Of a stretch of DNA of 36,299 nucleotides, positions 26,573-36,299 are shown piece by piece. Made by a program: the position numbers and the translations under genes. A model generated the notes under the pieces. That model was given only the letters and a program-made list of their open reading frames with translations, was not told the origin of the DNA and did not search any database. The DNA lies in the NCBI GenBank assembly GCA_020438865.1, contig JAGQTU010000039.1, forward strand, positions 1 through 36,299. Direction: 5' to 3'. This DNA is from Mycobacterium sp. Its GTDB lineage: Bacteria; Actinomycetota; Actinomycetes; Mycobacteriales; Mycobacteriaceae. Position 1 is the stretch's first letter. Each line of letters begins with the position of its first letter.

Positions 26573-27010
26573 TCAGTCGGGTTTGACTTGCTCGAATCGG
26601 CCGGTCTTGTGGTGCAGCTTGATCCGGTACACCGATCCATTGCGCAACGCCGACAGATCGGGCGGCGGTTGGTCCCTGGGCAGCGTGAGCAGTGGCATGA
26701 TCCGTTCGGCAAGCATGGCGAAGCCGGCGTCCCAGTCGCCGCCCCGGCACTCCTCGAAGGTGCCCCAGGCGATGACGCTGCGCCAGTTCGACAGGTCGTC
26801 GACCTGCTCCACCTCGACGCACACTTTCGGGTTGGCCCGCATCGCCCGCAGTTTGGCCCCGTCCATGGCATGGCCGTACACGTAGGTGCCGTCGTAGACG
26901 TAGGTGACGGGCACGACATAGACGCGGCCGTGGCTGATGCAGCCGATACGCGCGATGACCTCGGCGTGCAACACGTCTTCGATCTGTGCCGCATCCAGTT
27001 CACCGAGCAT
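26573..27010 (-). CDS. Pyridoxamine 5'-phosphate oxidase-fold (FMN-binding) protein
   Basis: A 145-residue split-barrel flavin protein. It begins MLGELDAAQIEDVLHAEVIA, then ARIGCISHGRVYVVPVTYVY, YVYGHAMDGAKLRAMRANP, and VCVEVEQVDDLSNWRSVIAW plus GTFEE. This is the pattern of the small Nim/PNPOx-like mycobacterial proteins that bind FMN or heme. Its substrate is unknown. It lies 43 bp upstream of the four-PAS cyclase on the same strand, so it may be co-transcribed and could supply a redox input, by inference only. The ATG start at 27010 overlaps nothing; the upstream PAS fragment ends at 27025. Confidence 0.85.
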   Translation of the reverse strand: MLGELDAAQIEDVLHAEVIARIGCISHGRVYVVPVTYVYDGTYVYGHAMDGAKLRAMRANPKVCVEVEQVDDLSNWRSVIAWGTFEECRGGDWDAGFAMLAERIMPLLTLPRDQPPPDLSALRNGSVYRIKLHHKTGRFEQVKPD

Positions 27011-27024
27011 CGACGGTCACCGAC

Positions 27025-27201
27025 TCAATCGACCCGCGCATCGGCCATCGCCTCCGCGGCGGGACAGCCGGTGTGAGTCTCGATCGCGTCGCCGAGGAAC
27101 TCGAAGGCCAGGTCGGGTTGCACCCGCATGGCGAAGACCACAATGGTGCTGCCGCCGGCCAGTTGGCGAAACCACTCGCTACGGGGCAGCCCGGTCGACA
27201 C
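27025..27201 (-). pseudogene. Truncated third copy of the cyclase N-terminal PAS domain (58 aa)
   Basis: A short frame from GTG 27201 to TGA 27025 reads SEWFRQLAGGSTIVVFAMRV, QPDLAFEFLGDAIETHTG, then CPAAEAMADARVD. It aligns with the first ~55 residues of both cyclases: the four-PAS enzyme has GEWFRRLADHGALVFFILRV, QPDLAFEFINDALESQIG, AAEALADP. The copy stops abruptly where the domain should continue. It is either a remnant of a third PAS-GGDEF gene or a tiny half-domain protein. It sits between cobS (30 bp) and the PNPOx gene (14 bp), in the same orientation. Confidence 0.75.
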
Positions 27202-27231
27202 CGCACGAGGTTAGCGCGGGCCGCCGTCGGT

Positions 27232-27981
27232 TCACCCGGCTTTGATCACCAACCCGATCATGGTCAGCGTCGTCGTCAACTCGACCGTCGCGCCGAGCAC
27301 ATCCCCGGTGATCCCATCGAAACGCCGCACGCAGTGCGCCACCAGCAGCGCCGACACCAACAGTGCGGTCAGCACCACCGCCGGGCCCTGCCACGGGCGG
27401 GCCGTCGCGAACACCGACAGCGCCGCCGGTGCCACCGTCCACAAGGCCGCCACGGCCGTCGGCTGCCCCCCGGCGACCTGCGCGCCGAGCACGCTGCCCG
27501 GGGCGGCGGGCACTCCGCGGCGGCAGGCCAGCACCGCGGCGACCCGGCCGGAAGCCACCGCGGTCACGACGGCGAGGACGCCGGTCAGGCCGGCCGGCGC
27601 CATCGCGAACGCCAGCGCCTGGGCTACCAGCACGACCGTCACCGCAGCCACCCCGAACGGGCCCGCCGAACCGTCCCGCATCACCTGCAGGGCACGCTCG
27701 GACGATCCGTAACAGCCGAGGGCGTCGACGGTGTCGGCCAGTCCGTCGATGTGCAGGCCCCGGGTCGCCAGCAGCAGGGCGGCGACTGCGAGCAGCCCGG
27801 CCAGCACGCTGTGCGGTCCGAACGCCCAGCGGCCGCCCCACAGCACCCCGGCGGCGAGCAGGCCCAGCACCAGCCCGACGAGGGGGAGGGCCGTCACCGT
27901 CGCCGGTCCGACCGCCGCCCCGCGCTGCCGGATCGGCAGCACGGTGCCGAACGCGAATGCCGTTGCGAGTGAACGGATCAC
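27232..27981 (-). CDS. cobS: Adenosylcobinamide-GDP ribazoletransferase (CobS)
   Basis: A 249-residue integral membrane enzyme that joins adenosylcobinamide-GDP to alpha-ribazole(-phosphate), the last nucleotide-loop step of cobalamin synthesis. It begins [17 protein letters not shown] and has the family motif [20 protein letters not shown] plus GCYGS (about residues 68-95), with the conserved Asp residues [10 protein letters not shown]. At least five hydrophobic segments follow. The GTG start at 27981 overlaps the cobT TGA (GTGA), giving a coupled cobU-cobT-cobS order. Confidence 0.95.
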   Translation of the reverse strand: MIRSLATAFAFGTVLPIRQRGAAVGPATVTALPLVGLVLGLLAAGVLWGGRWAFGPHSVLAGLLAVAALLLATRGLHIDGLADTVDALGCYGSSERALQVMRDGSAGPFGVAAVTVVLVAQALAFAMAPAGLTGVLAVVTAVASGRVAAVLACRRGVPAAPGSVLGAQVAGGQPTAVAALWTVAPAALSVFATARPWQGPAVVLTALLVSALLVAHCVRRFDGITGDVLGATVELTTTLTMIGLVIKAG

Positions 27982-29036
27982 GATCCGTCCGGTGTCTTCC
28001 CGGACACCCCGGCGTCATCGAAGGTGGCCATCGACGCCAGCACCGCCACCGCGGCGCGCACCAGGGGCAGCGCCACCGCCGCGCCGGTACCCTCGCCGAG
28101 CCGAAGCCCGAGGTCGACGATCGGTTCGAGTCCGAGCTGGGCCAGCGCCAGCGTGTGAGCCGGCTCGGTGGAGCGGTGGGCGGCCTGCCACCAGGACCGG
28201 GCGCCGGGCGCCATCCGGTCGGCGACCAGCGCCGCGGCCGTCACCACCACCCCGTCCAGCAGCAGCGGAGTGCGGCGCACCGCGGCCTGCGCACAGAACC
28301 CGGCCATCGCGGCCAGGTCGGCGCCGCCGCAGGTGCGCAGCAGCCCGATCGGATCCGACCGGAGCCGCCGTGCCCGGTACAGCCCGTCGCGCACGGCCGC
28401 GGTCTTGCGCGCCCAGCCCGCATCGTCGATGCCGGTGCCCCGACCGACCACGGCGACCGGTTCGGTGTCGGTCAGCGCGGCGATCAAAGTCGTTGCGGCC
28501 GTGGTATTCCCGATGCCCATGTCACCGGCGATCAGCAGATCGGCCCCGGCGTCGACCTCCTCGTCGGCGATGCGGCGGCCCGCCTCGACCGCAGCCACGG
28601 CCTCCGCGCCGTTCAGGGCGTCCTCGACGGCGATGTTGCCACTGGACCGGCGCACTTTGTGGGCGCCGATCGACTCCGACAGGGGCGCGGCGCAGTCGAC
28701 GGCGACGTCCACCACCCGGACCGTCGCGCCGGCCACCTCGGCCAGCACGTTGATGGCCGCACCGCCGGCATCGATGTTGGCTACCATCTGGGCGGTCACC
28801 TCCGGCGGGTATGCCGACACCCCGGTACGCGCCACCCCGTGATCACCGGCGAACACCACCACCCGAGCCCGCTCGAATTGCTTTGGGGGACATGATGACT
28901 GGCAGGAGGCCACCCAGACCGAGAGGTCCTCGAGCCGGCCGAGCGCGCCACGCGGCTTGGTCAGCGTGTCCTGACGGCGCCGGGCCGCCGCGGCGGCCCG
29001 GCTGTCCGGCGGGGTGACCACGGGGAAATCCGTCAC
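27978..29036 (-). CDS. cobT: Nicotinate-nucleotide-dimethylbenzimidazole phosphoribosyltransferase (CobT)
   Basis: A 352-residue enzyme that makes alpha-ribazole phosphate from dimethylbenzimidazole and nicotinate mononucleotide. Motifs: [20 protein letters not shown] near residue 60, [20 protein letters not shown] near residue 165, and the catalytic Glu315 in [13 protein letters not shown] (equivalent to Glu317 of the Salmonella enzyme). I chose GTG 29036 because it overlaps the cobU stop (GTGA) and fits the family length; the frame extends to 29111 only through cobU. Confidence 0.95.
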   Translation of the reverse strand: MTDFPVVTPPDSRAAAAARRRQDTLTKPRGALGRLEDLSVWVASCQSSCPPKQFERARVVVFAGDHGVARTGVSAYPPEVTAQMVANIDAGGAAINVLAEVAGATVRVVDVAVDCAAPLSESIGAHKVRRSSGNIAVEDALNGAEAVAAVEAGRRIADEEVDAGADLLIAGDMGIGNTTAATTLIAALTDTEPVAVVGRGTGIDDAGWARKTAAVRDGLYRARRLRSDPIGLLRTCGGADLAAMAGFCAQAAVRRTPLLLDGVVVTAAALVADRMAPGARSWWQAAHRSTEPAHTLALAQLGLEPIVDLGLRLGEGTGAAVALPLVRAAVAVLASMATFDDAGVSGKTPDGS

Positions 29037-29566
29037 CTGCCGGCCTCCGTCGTCTGTGATTTGACTTGAACCGCCAGCCCCGCCACCACCAGCACCACAC
29101 TCTCGCAGCACCGGGCGAGGCGTTGGTTGAGGCTGCCGAGTTCGTCGGCGAAACGGCGGCCCGCGGCGCTGGGCGCCACCACACTCAACCCCACCTCCGG
29201 GCTCACCAGCACCAGTGGGGCGCGGAAGTCGCTGACCGCCGTCACGAGTTCGTCGACGTCGGCGGCCACCGAACCGTCATCCCAGCCCCGGCGATCCAGC
29301 GTGGCCGTCAGCCAGCCGCCGAGGTCGTCGACCAGGGTCACGGTGTCGGGATGCGACCGCAGCCGCTCGGCAACCTCGGCGCTCTCGACGGTGGCCCAGT
29401 CCGGCGGACGGCGGTCGCGATGCCGGGCGATGCGGGCCGCCCAGTCCGGGTCCGCCCCCGCCGCTGCGCCGGTGGCCAGGTAGCAGACCGGGCCCTGGCC
29501 GGCGACGGCATCCTCGGCCCATCGGGACTTGCCCGACCTGATCCCACCGAGCACCAGTGTGCGCAC
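29033..29566 (-). CDS. cobU: Adenosylcobinamide kinase / adenosylcobinamide-phosphate guanylyltransferase (CobU)
   Basis: A 177-residue bifunctional enzyme activating adenosylcobinamide to its GDP form. The P-loop GGIRSGKS is at residues 7-14, and the probable guanylylated His49 lies in [18 protein letters not shown] and [20 protein letters not shown] are further family segments. GTG 29566 gives the correct short N-terminus (MRTLVLGG); the frame to 29707 runs through the DUF3043 gene. The gap to that gene's stop is 13 bp. In M. tuberculosis cobU is elsewhere, so this species keeps the three nucleotide-loop genes together. Confidence 0.94.
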   Translation of the reverse strand: MRTLVLGGIRSGKSRWAEDAVAGQGPVCYLATGAAAGADPDWAARIARHRDRRPPDWATVESAEVAERLRSHPDTVTLVDDLGGWLTATLDRRGWDDGSVAADVDELVTAVSDFRAPLVLVSPEVGLSVVAPSAAGRRFADELGSLNQRLARCCESVVLVVAGLAVQVKSQTTEAGR

Positions 29567-29579
29567 GTGCCGGATCGGT

Positions 29580-30242
29580 TCAGACGACCTTGGCGCCGCG
29601 CTCGACCTGAGGTCGCGGCGCCCGCATCCGGCGTATCTGTGAAGCCCGGCCGGCCGCGTAAACCCCGAGCTTCCAATGGCTTTCCCCGTTGTCCGGGAAC
29701 TTGGCATCGACCGCCTTGTTGACGCGGCGGGCCAGCAGGATGCCGTCAGCCGCCATGATCAGCATCAGCAGCAGCATCGCCGGGGACATCAGTCTCTGCA
29801 CGGTCAGGCTGGGCATGCCGAGCATCACGAAGATCAGCCCCAGCGCGGCCGGCATGAACAGCCCCAGCACGTTGCGGCGGGCGTCGACGATGTCGCGCAC
29901 GTAGCGCCGCACCGGACCCTGGTCGCGCGGCAGCAGGTAGGCCTCCTCGCCGGCCATCATCCGCTCCCGGCGGTCGCTCATCGCGGCCCGGCGCTGCAGC
30001 TTCTCCGCCTGACGCTCCTCCTTGGTCAGGGTGCTCCGCATCTCCTTGCGGCGCTTGCGGGCCTCGGAGGTCGTCATCGGGGCGGGGGCCACCGGCCCGC
30101 GGCGTTTGGCGGACTGGCTGCGCTTCGGCGTCGGGCGGCCCTTGGGCGCGGTGGTGCGCTGCTGCGCCGGTTCCTCGGCCGGCGTCGGCTCGGCCTCCTG
30201 CGCAGCGCCGTCTTCGTCCCGTCCGCGGCCCAGCAATTTCAC
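29580..30242 (-). CDS. DUF3043 membrane protein (Rv2206-like)
   Basis: A 220-residue protein. An N-terminal disordered, charged, Pro/Lys/Arg-rich half (1-95) contains [19 protein letters not shown] and [19 protein letters not shown]. Next comes [20 protein letters not shown], a DUF3043 hallmark, then two hydrophobic helices (about 125-145 and 150-170) and a basic C-terminus. It is conserved throughout actinobacteria; function unknown. GTG 30242 lies 6 bases after TAACCT, implying a leaderless transcript that may continue into cobUTS. Divergent from the glycerate kinase gene. Confidence 0.9.
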   Translation of the reverse strand: MKLLGRGRDEDGAAQEAEPTPAEEPAQQRTTAPKGRPTPKRSQSAKRRGPVAPAPMTTSEARKRRKEMRSTLTKEERQAEKLQRRAAMSDRRERMMAGEEAYLLPRDQGPVRRYVRDIVDARRNVLGLFMPAALGLIFVMLGMPSLTVQRLMSPAMLLLMLIMAADGILLARRVNKAVDAKFPDNGESHWKLGVYAAGRASQIRRMRAPRPQVERGAKVV

Positions 30243-30248
30243 GCTGCC

Positions 30249-30306
30249 AGGTTACTTCGCCGCGGCGGTCCCCCGGCATGCGCCTCCCGGAGCCCGGCCT
30301 TACCCT
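30249..30306. promoter_or_regulatory. Divergent promoter region of DUF3043 and glycerate kinase
   Basis: Minus strand: TAACCT (30254-30249), 6 bases, GTG 30242. Plus strand: TACCCT (30301-30306), 6 bases, ATG 30313. Both arrangements fit leaderless transcripts from a 70-bp intergenic region. Confidence 0.45.
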
Positions 30307-30312
30307 GCTGGG

Positions 30313-31428
30313 ATGACGGGGTCGCGGGTGGGTGAAGCGGCCCTGCGGGTTCTGGTGGCGCCCGACTGTTTCGGCGACAGCCTGACCGCCGTCGAGGCCG
30401 CCCAGGCCATCGCGGTCGGCTGGCAGCGGGCACGGCCCGGCGACGAGCTCAGCCTGGCCCCGCAGTCCGACGGCGGTCCCGGCTTCGTCGGTGTGCTCGC
30501 CGGCCGACTCGGCGACCTGCGGCACAGCCGGGTGTCCGGCCCGTTGGCGGGAGAGGTCGACGCCGAGTGGGTTTTCGACCCGCTGACATCGACGGCCTAC
30601 ATCGAATGTGCGCAGGCCTGTGGCCTGGCGCTGCTGGGCGGGCCGCCGACGGTGGCGACCGCGCTCGCCGCGCACAGCAGGGGGGTGGGCCAACTCGTCG
30701 ACGCCGCGCTGCGGCACGGGGCCGGCACCATCGTTGTGGGCTTGGGCGGCAGCGCCTGCACCGATGGCGGGCGCGGGCTGGTCGAGGCGCTCGGCGGGCT
30801 GGAGCGGGCGCGGCGCCGGCTGGCCGGGGTCGAGCTGATCGCCGCCACCGATGTCGAGCATCCGCTGCTCGGGCCGACGGGGGCGGCGCGGGTGTTCGGC
30901 CCGCAGAAGGGCGCCGACCCGGCCACGGTGGAGCGGCTCGAGGAGCGGCTGACGGGCTGGGCAGCCGAACTGGACGTGGTGGCCGGCCGCCCGGTCGGCG
31001 AGCTGGCCGGGGCCGGGGCGGCGGGCGGGATCGGCGCGGCGCTGCTGGCGCTGGGCGGACGGCGGGAATCCGGCGCGGCGGTGATCGCCGAGCACACCCG
31101 GCTGGCCGCCGACATCGCGTCCGCCGGGCTGATCATCACCGGGGAGGGCCGTTTCGACGATCAGTCCCTGCACGGCAAGGTGGTCAGCGCGCTTGCTGCG
31201 GGCGCGGCGCCGCGCGGCATCCCGGTGTTGGTGCTGGCCGGCCAGGTCGCGCTCAGCCCGGCGGCGCTGCGCGACGCCGGGATCGCCGCCGCCTACTCGC
31301 TGGCCGACTACGCGGGCTCGGTCGCCCTGGCCATCGACGACGCCGCCGACCAGCTCGCCGGCCTGGCCCGCCGCACCGCCGCCGAACTCGGCCGGCTCGG
31401 GAATAGCGAGCCGACAAGGTACCGTTGA
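30313..31428 (+). CDS. Glycerate kinase (GlxK/GarK family, Rv2205c-like)
   Basis: A 371-residue glycerate kinase of the type I family, which phosphorylates D-glycerate with ATP. Signatures: [20 protein letters not shown] near residue 15, [12 protein letters not shown] near residue 50, [15 protein letters not shown] near residue 140 (glycine-rich loop), [18 protein letters not shown], and [20 protein letters not shown] near residue 280. The ATG start at 30313 follows TACCCT by 6 bases; the frame is open much further upstream but without similarity. Expected in the cytoplasm, feeding glycerate to glycolysis and serine metabolism. Confidence 0.93.
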   Translation: MTGSRVGEAALRVLVAPDCFGDSLTAVEAAQAIAVGWQRARPGDELSLAPQSDGGPGFVGVLAGRLGDLRHSRVSGPLAGEVDAEWVFDPLTSTAYIECAQACGLALLGGPPTVATALAAHSRGVGQLVDAALRHGAGTIVVGLGGSACTDGGRGLVEALGGLERARRRLAGVELIAATDVEHPLLGPTGAARVFGPQKGADPATVERLEERLTGWAAELDVVAGRPVGELAGAGAAGGIGAALLALGGRRESGAAVIAEHTRLAADIASAGLIITGEGRFDDQSLHGKVVSALAAGAAPRGIPVLVLAGQVALSPAALRDAGIAAAYSLADYAGSVALAIDDAADQLAGLARRTAAELGRLGNSEPTRYR

Positions 31429-31486
31429 GCAGGTGAGCGCATCCCACGGGAGCCCCACTACAGACATGAGCATTGAGGGAGACGCA

Positions 31487-31882
31487 ATGACTGTTTCCGA
31501 CGAGTCGGCGACCACCACGACCCCCGATGGCGCGGCGCTGACCACCGCGACCGCGACCCATGGGGTGACGCTGAGCGACGCCGCGGCCGCCAAGGCGAAG
31601 TCGCTGCTGGACCAGGAGGGTCGCGACGACTTGGCGCTGCGCATCGCCGTCCAGCCGGGCGGGTGCGCGGGCCTGCGCTACAACCTGTTCTTCGACGACC
31701 GCGCCCTCGACGGCGACCTCACCGCGGAGTTCGGCGGCGTGACACTGACCGTCGACCGGATGAGTGCCCCGTACGTGCAGGGTGCCACCATCGACTTCGT
31801 GGACACCATCGAGAAGCAGGGCTTCACCATCGACAACCCGAACGCCACCGGCTCCTGCGCCTGCGGCGATTCGTTCAACTGA
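31487..31882 (+). CDS. HesB/IscA-type iron-sulfur cluster assembly protein (Rv2204c-like)
   Basis: A 131-residue A-type carrier. After a Thr/Ala-rich N-terminal tail of about 30 residues, the domain shows VTLSDAAAAKAKSLLDQEGR and the three conserved cysteines Cys60 (PGGCAGLRYNLFFD), Cys124 and Cys126 (GSCACGDSF at the C-terminus). It delivers Fe-S clusters to apo-proteins; LipA in this window is a typical kind of client. ATG 31487 has GAGGGAG 5-11 bases upstream. ATG 31466 is an in-frame alternative. It converges with the Rv2203-like gene across a 35-bp tandem repeat. Confidence 0.94.
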   Translation: MTVSDESATTTTPDGAALTTATATHGVTLSDAAAAKAKSLLDQEGRDDLALRIAVQPGGCAGLRYNLFFDDRALDGDLTAEFGGVTLTVDRMSAPYVQGATIDFVDTIEKQGFTIDNPNATGSCACGDSFN

Positions 31883-31912
31883 GCAACAGCTTCACGCCGA
31901 CGGCCGTCCGGT

Positions 31913-32035
31913 ACTGCGTTCAGTACTGGGGACTGATGCAGTCCTTCACTGCGTTCAGTACTGGGCGCTGATGCAGTCCTTCACTGCGTTCAGTACTGGG
32001 GACCGTTTCAGTCCTTCACTGCGTTCAGTACTGGG
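31913..32035. repeat. 35-bp minisatellite at a convergent gene junction
   Basis: Copies start at 31913, 31948 and 31983, with an 18-bp partial copy at 32018. Each copy begins ACTGCGTTCAGTACTGGG and ends CAGTCCTTC. Copies 1 and 2 differ at 2 bases, while copy 3 has more changes before CAGTCC. The last copy enters the minus-strand gene, so CAGTACTGA (its last two codons plus stop, read on the minus strand) is present in every copy. Copy 1 carries a perfect hairpin GGACTG-ATG-CAGTCC. The array fills the gap after the HesB/IscA-like gene and is visibly less GC-rich than its surroundings. Confidence 0.95.
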
Positions 32036-32654
32036 CGGCCGTTCGTAGCAGGTAGGAGCACACCAGCAGCTTGTTGTCCTGTCGCAACACCTGCGCCACG
32101 CCCTGCTCGTCGGCCCGCGCGTTACGCGACCCTGAGGTCGGGGCCACCTTCATCGTGAACAGCACCTGGGCCTGGTAGTTCGACGATGGCACTATCTTGT
32201 CGATAGAGGTCACCTCGGCCTGGGCGAACTGCCTGCGGAACGCGTCACTGGACAGCCGGGCCAGCGCCTGGTCGGAGCGGCGGTCCTTGACCCCGTCGTA
32301 GAGGCCGCAGAGGTTGTTGCGGGCGATCACGTCGAGGTCGCCCTTCGACAGCGCGTGCAGGTAATTCTGGATCGCGGTCTTCACCGCCGGTTCGGTGAAC
32401 AGCGCGGCGCCGGTGGCAGGCCGGTCGGCCCGGATGGTCAGCACCGCGGCCACGATGGCGCCGGCCAGGACCAGCACCAGCAGGCTCAGCCACAGCGTTC
32501 GGCTGCGGCGTGGCTTCGGATAGCCCACCGGGGGCGGCAGCATGCCCGGGTAGACGCCGGGATAGGCGGCCGGCGCGGTGTACTGATCGTCCGGATAAGG
32601 GAGCGGTTGACCCTCCGTGCCGAACTGCCGGTACGGCTGATACGGGCCAGCCAT
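32025..32654 (-). CDS. Proline/tyrosine-rich single-pass membrane protein (Rv2203-like)
   Basis: A 209-residue protein with a cytoplasmic Pro/Tyr/Gln-rich N-terminus (PYQPYRQFGTEGQPLPYPDD), one transmembrane helix after PKPRRSR (about 53-73), and an extracytoplasmic domain of about 130 residues (AVKTAIQNYLHALSKGDLDV ... LLVCSYLLRTA). The outer domain resembles DUF4878/NTF2-like lipoprotein folds and has two cysteines (NLCGLYDG, LVCSYLL). Function unknown. ATG 32654 has AGGAG at good spacing. The last codons and stop are part of the 35-bp repeat. Confidence 0.85.
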   Translation of the reverse strand: MAGPYQPYRQFGTEGQPLPYPDDQYTAPAAYPGVYPGMLPPPVGYPKPRRSRTLWLSLLVLVLAGAIVAAVLTIRADRPATGAALFTEPAVKTAIQNYLHALSKGDLDVIARNNLCGLYDGVKDRRSDQALARLSSDAFRRQFAQAEVTSIDKIVPSSNYQAQVLFTMKVAPTSGSRNARADEQGVAQVLRQDNKLLVCSYLLRTAAQY

Positions 32655-32796
32655 CGATATGTCTCCTGGGGGTCATCGGATGCCGCCGCTACCTGCACCG
32701 AGCACATCAACAGCGATGACGGCCCATATAGTCGGCTCTTGTACGCAGGCTAGCGCACCGGCGCGGAAATGATCGACAGCGTCACTCCGGTACCGT

Positions 32797-32811
32797 TAGC
32801 TAGATCAGCTA
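32797..32811. promoter_or_regulatory. Short palindrome upstream of adoK
   Basis: TAGCTAGATCAGCTA: arms TAGCT / AGCTA around 5 bases, 22 bp before the GTG start. The position suits an operator; identity unknown. Confidence 0.25.
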
Positions 32812-32815
32812 TTGA

Positions 32816-35736
<2,921 letters not shown>

Positions 35737-35817
35737 TCGGCCCAGTATGCCGCACCTGGGCGGGCCCGCCGAACCCGCGACACGGGTGGGCAGCGGCCCG
35801 CCGGCCCGGATGTGAGG

Positions 35818-35851
35818 CACCAAAATCGAGACTCGAGACACCGAAATCGAG
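35818..35851. repeat. 13-bp direct repeats, 21 bp apart, upstream of ctaC
   Basis: CACCAAAATCGAG (35818-35830) and CACCGAAATCGAG (35839-35851) match at 12 of 13 bases, with a 21-bp period (two helical turns). A CTCGAG palindrome lies between them. They sit in the 257-bp asnB/ctaC divergent region, upstream of a TAGTAT hexamer at 35891-35896. This could be a tandem activator or repressor site. Confidence 0.5.
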
Positions 35852-35890
35852 GTGTGTCGGGCCAGCTGTTCGCGCGTGGTCTACGCTGCG

Positions 35891-35896
35891 TAGTAT
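35891..35896 (+). promoter_or_regulatory. Candidate -10 (TAGTAT) of ctaC
   Basis: TAGTAT lies about 16 bp after a weak TTCGCG, leaving a leader of roughly 90 bases before the GTG at 35994. The leader ends with ribosome site AGGAGGAG (35981-35988). Confidence 0.35.
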
Positions 35897-35993
35897 TCGA
35901 GTGGCGATACGCGTTCGCCCGACCCGTCCCCGGTGTGGACTGTGGGCCGGTCGAAGCGTATCGGCCCAGGTTGGGACATCAGGAGGAGCCAAG

Positions 35994-36299
35994 GTGACAC
36001 CCCGCGGGCTAGGCCGTAGCACCACCGGGTCTCGTCGGATGCGGACGGTGGCGCTGGCCGTCACCCTCGGTGCGCTGGCGCTGACGCTCAGTGGTTGCAG
36101 CTGGCAGGAAGTGCTCGGGCTGGGCTGGCCGAAGGGCATCACCCCGGAGTCGCACGCCAACCGTGACCTGTGGCTCGGCTCGGTCATCGCCGCCTTCGTG
36201 GTCGGCATCATCGTCTGGGCCCTGATGTTCTGGTCGGCGGCCTTCCACCGCAAGAAGAAGGGCGATGACGAGATGCCCCGCCAGTTCGGCTACAACATG
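35994..36299 (+). CDS. ctaC: Cytochrome c oxidase subunit II (CtaC), 5' part
   Basis: The first 102 codons of CtaC, open to the window edge. GTG 35994 follows AGGAGGAG. A lipoprotein signal peptide ([17 protein letters not shown], lipobox LSGC) places the lipidated Cys at residue 35. A transmembrane helix follows ([20 protein letters not shown], about 60-80), and then [19 protein letters not shown], which matches M. tuberculosis Rv2200c closely. The CuA-binding domain lies beyond the window. It is part of the aa3 oxidase of the respiratory supercomplex in the cytoplasmic membrane. Confidence 0.94.
   Translation, partial: MTPRGLGRSTTGSRRMRTVALAVTLGALALTLSGCSWQEVLGLGWPKGITPESHANRDLWLGSVIAAFVVGIIVWALMFWSAAFHRKKKGDDEMPRQFGYNM

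Noticed and set aside
29567-29579. Cobalamin riboswitch upstream of cobU
   Set aside because: The gap to the DUF3043 gene is 13 bp; no space for the aptamer and no B12-box seen.

Overview
The window reads as chromosomal DNA of a GC-rich mycobacterium, most likely a fast-growing Mycolicibacterium-type species. From about 8.2 kb to the end, the gene order is the reverse complement of the M. tuberculosis block Rv2220 (glnA1) to Rv2200c (ctaC): glnA1, RDD protein, DUF4191, lipA, lipB, TIGR01777 epimerase, dlaT/sucB, ephD, pepB, gcvT, ilvE, cobS, cobT, DUF3043, glycerate kinase, HesB/IscA-like protein, Rv2203-like protein, adoK, asnB, ctaC. GTG starts and 4-base ATGA/GTGA overlaps are frequent.

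Layout. 0-1.65 kb: the last codons of a probable glnE, then a PaaI-like thioesterase and an F420-type luciferase-like oxidoreductase, all on the plus strand. 1.67-2.2 kb: a decayed DUF6671-like gene. 2.2-7.7 kb: a small wHTH regulator divergent from a four-gene inorganic-carbon operon: dabB (NuoL-like), dabA (DUF2309 with an intact beta-carbonic-anhydrase-type zinc site), a PII-like protein and a stand-alone beta-CA homologue that has lost the catalytic Asp-Arg dyad. 7.7-8.1 kb: doxX with a strong palindromic operator. 8.2-15.5 kb: glnA1 and the lipoate/E2 cluster. 15.6-21.8 kb: ephD, pepB, gcvT, ilvE. 21.8-27.2 kb: a lineage-variable insert holding a His-rich secreted peptide, a LysR regulator, two PAS-GGDEF diguanylate cyclases, a PNPOx-fold protein and a truncated third copy of the cyclases' N-terminal PAS domain. 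27.2-30.2 kb: DUF3043-cobU-cobT-cobS. 30.3-36.3 kb: glycerate kinase, HesB/IscA-like protein, Rv2203-like protein, adoK, asnB and the 5' end of ctaC.

How parts work together. DabB and DabA should form an energy-coupled CO2-to-bicarbonate trap. The PII-like and CA-like proteins are candidates for control or substrate handling, and the divergent regulator for transcription. The lipA-lipB-dlaT genes make and use lipoate, and gcvT belongs to another lipoate-dependent system. cobU-cobT-cobS complete the nucleotide loop of cobalamin.

Structure beyond genes. Twelve starts lie 6-8 bases after a TAnnnT hexamer, which suggests leaderless transcription. Two different minisatellites (32-bp and 35-bp units) sit at convergent gene ends, and each duplicates the stop-codon end of the minus-strand gene. 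Apart from the pseudogene at 1669-2202, no stretch over 300 bases lacks a gene.
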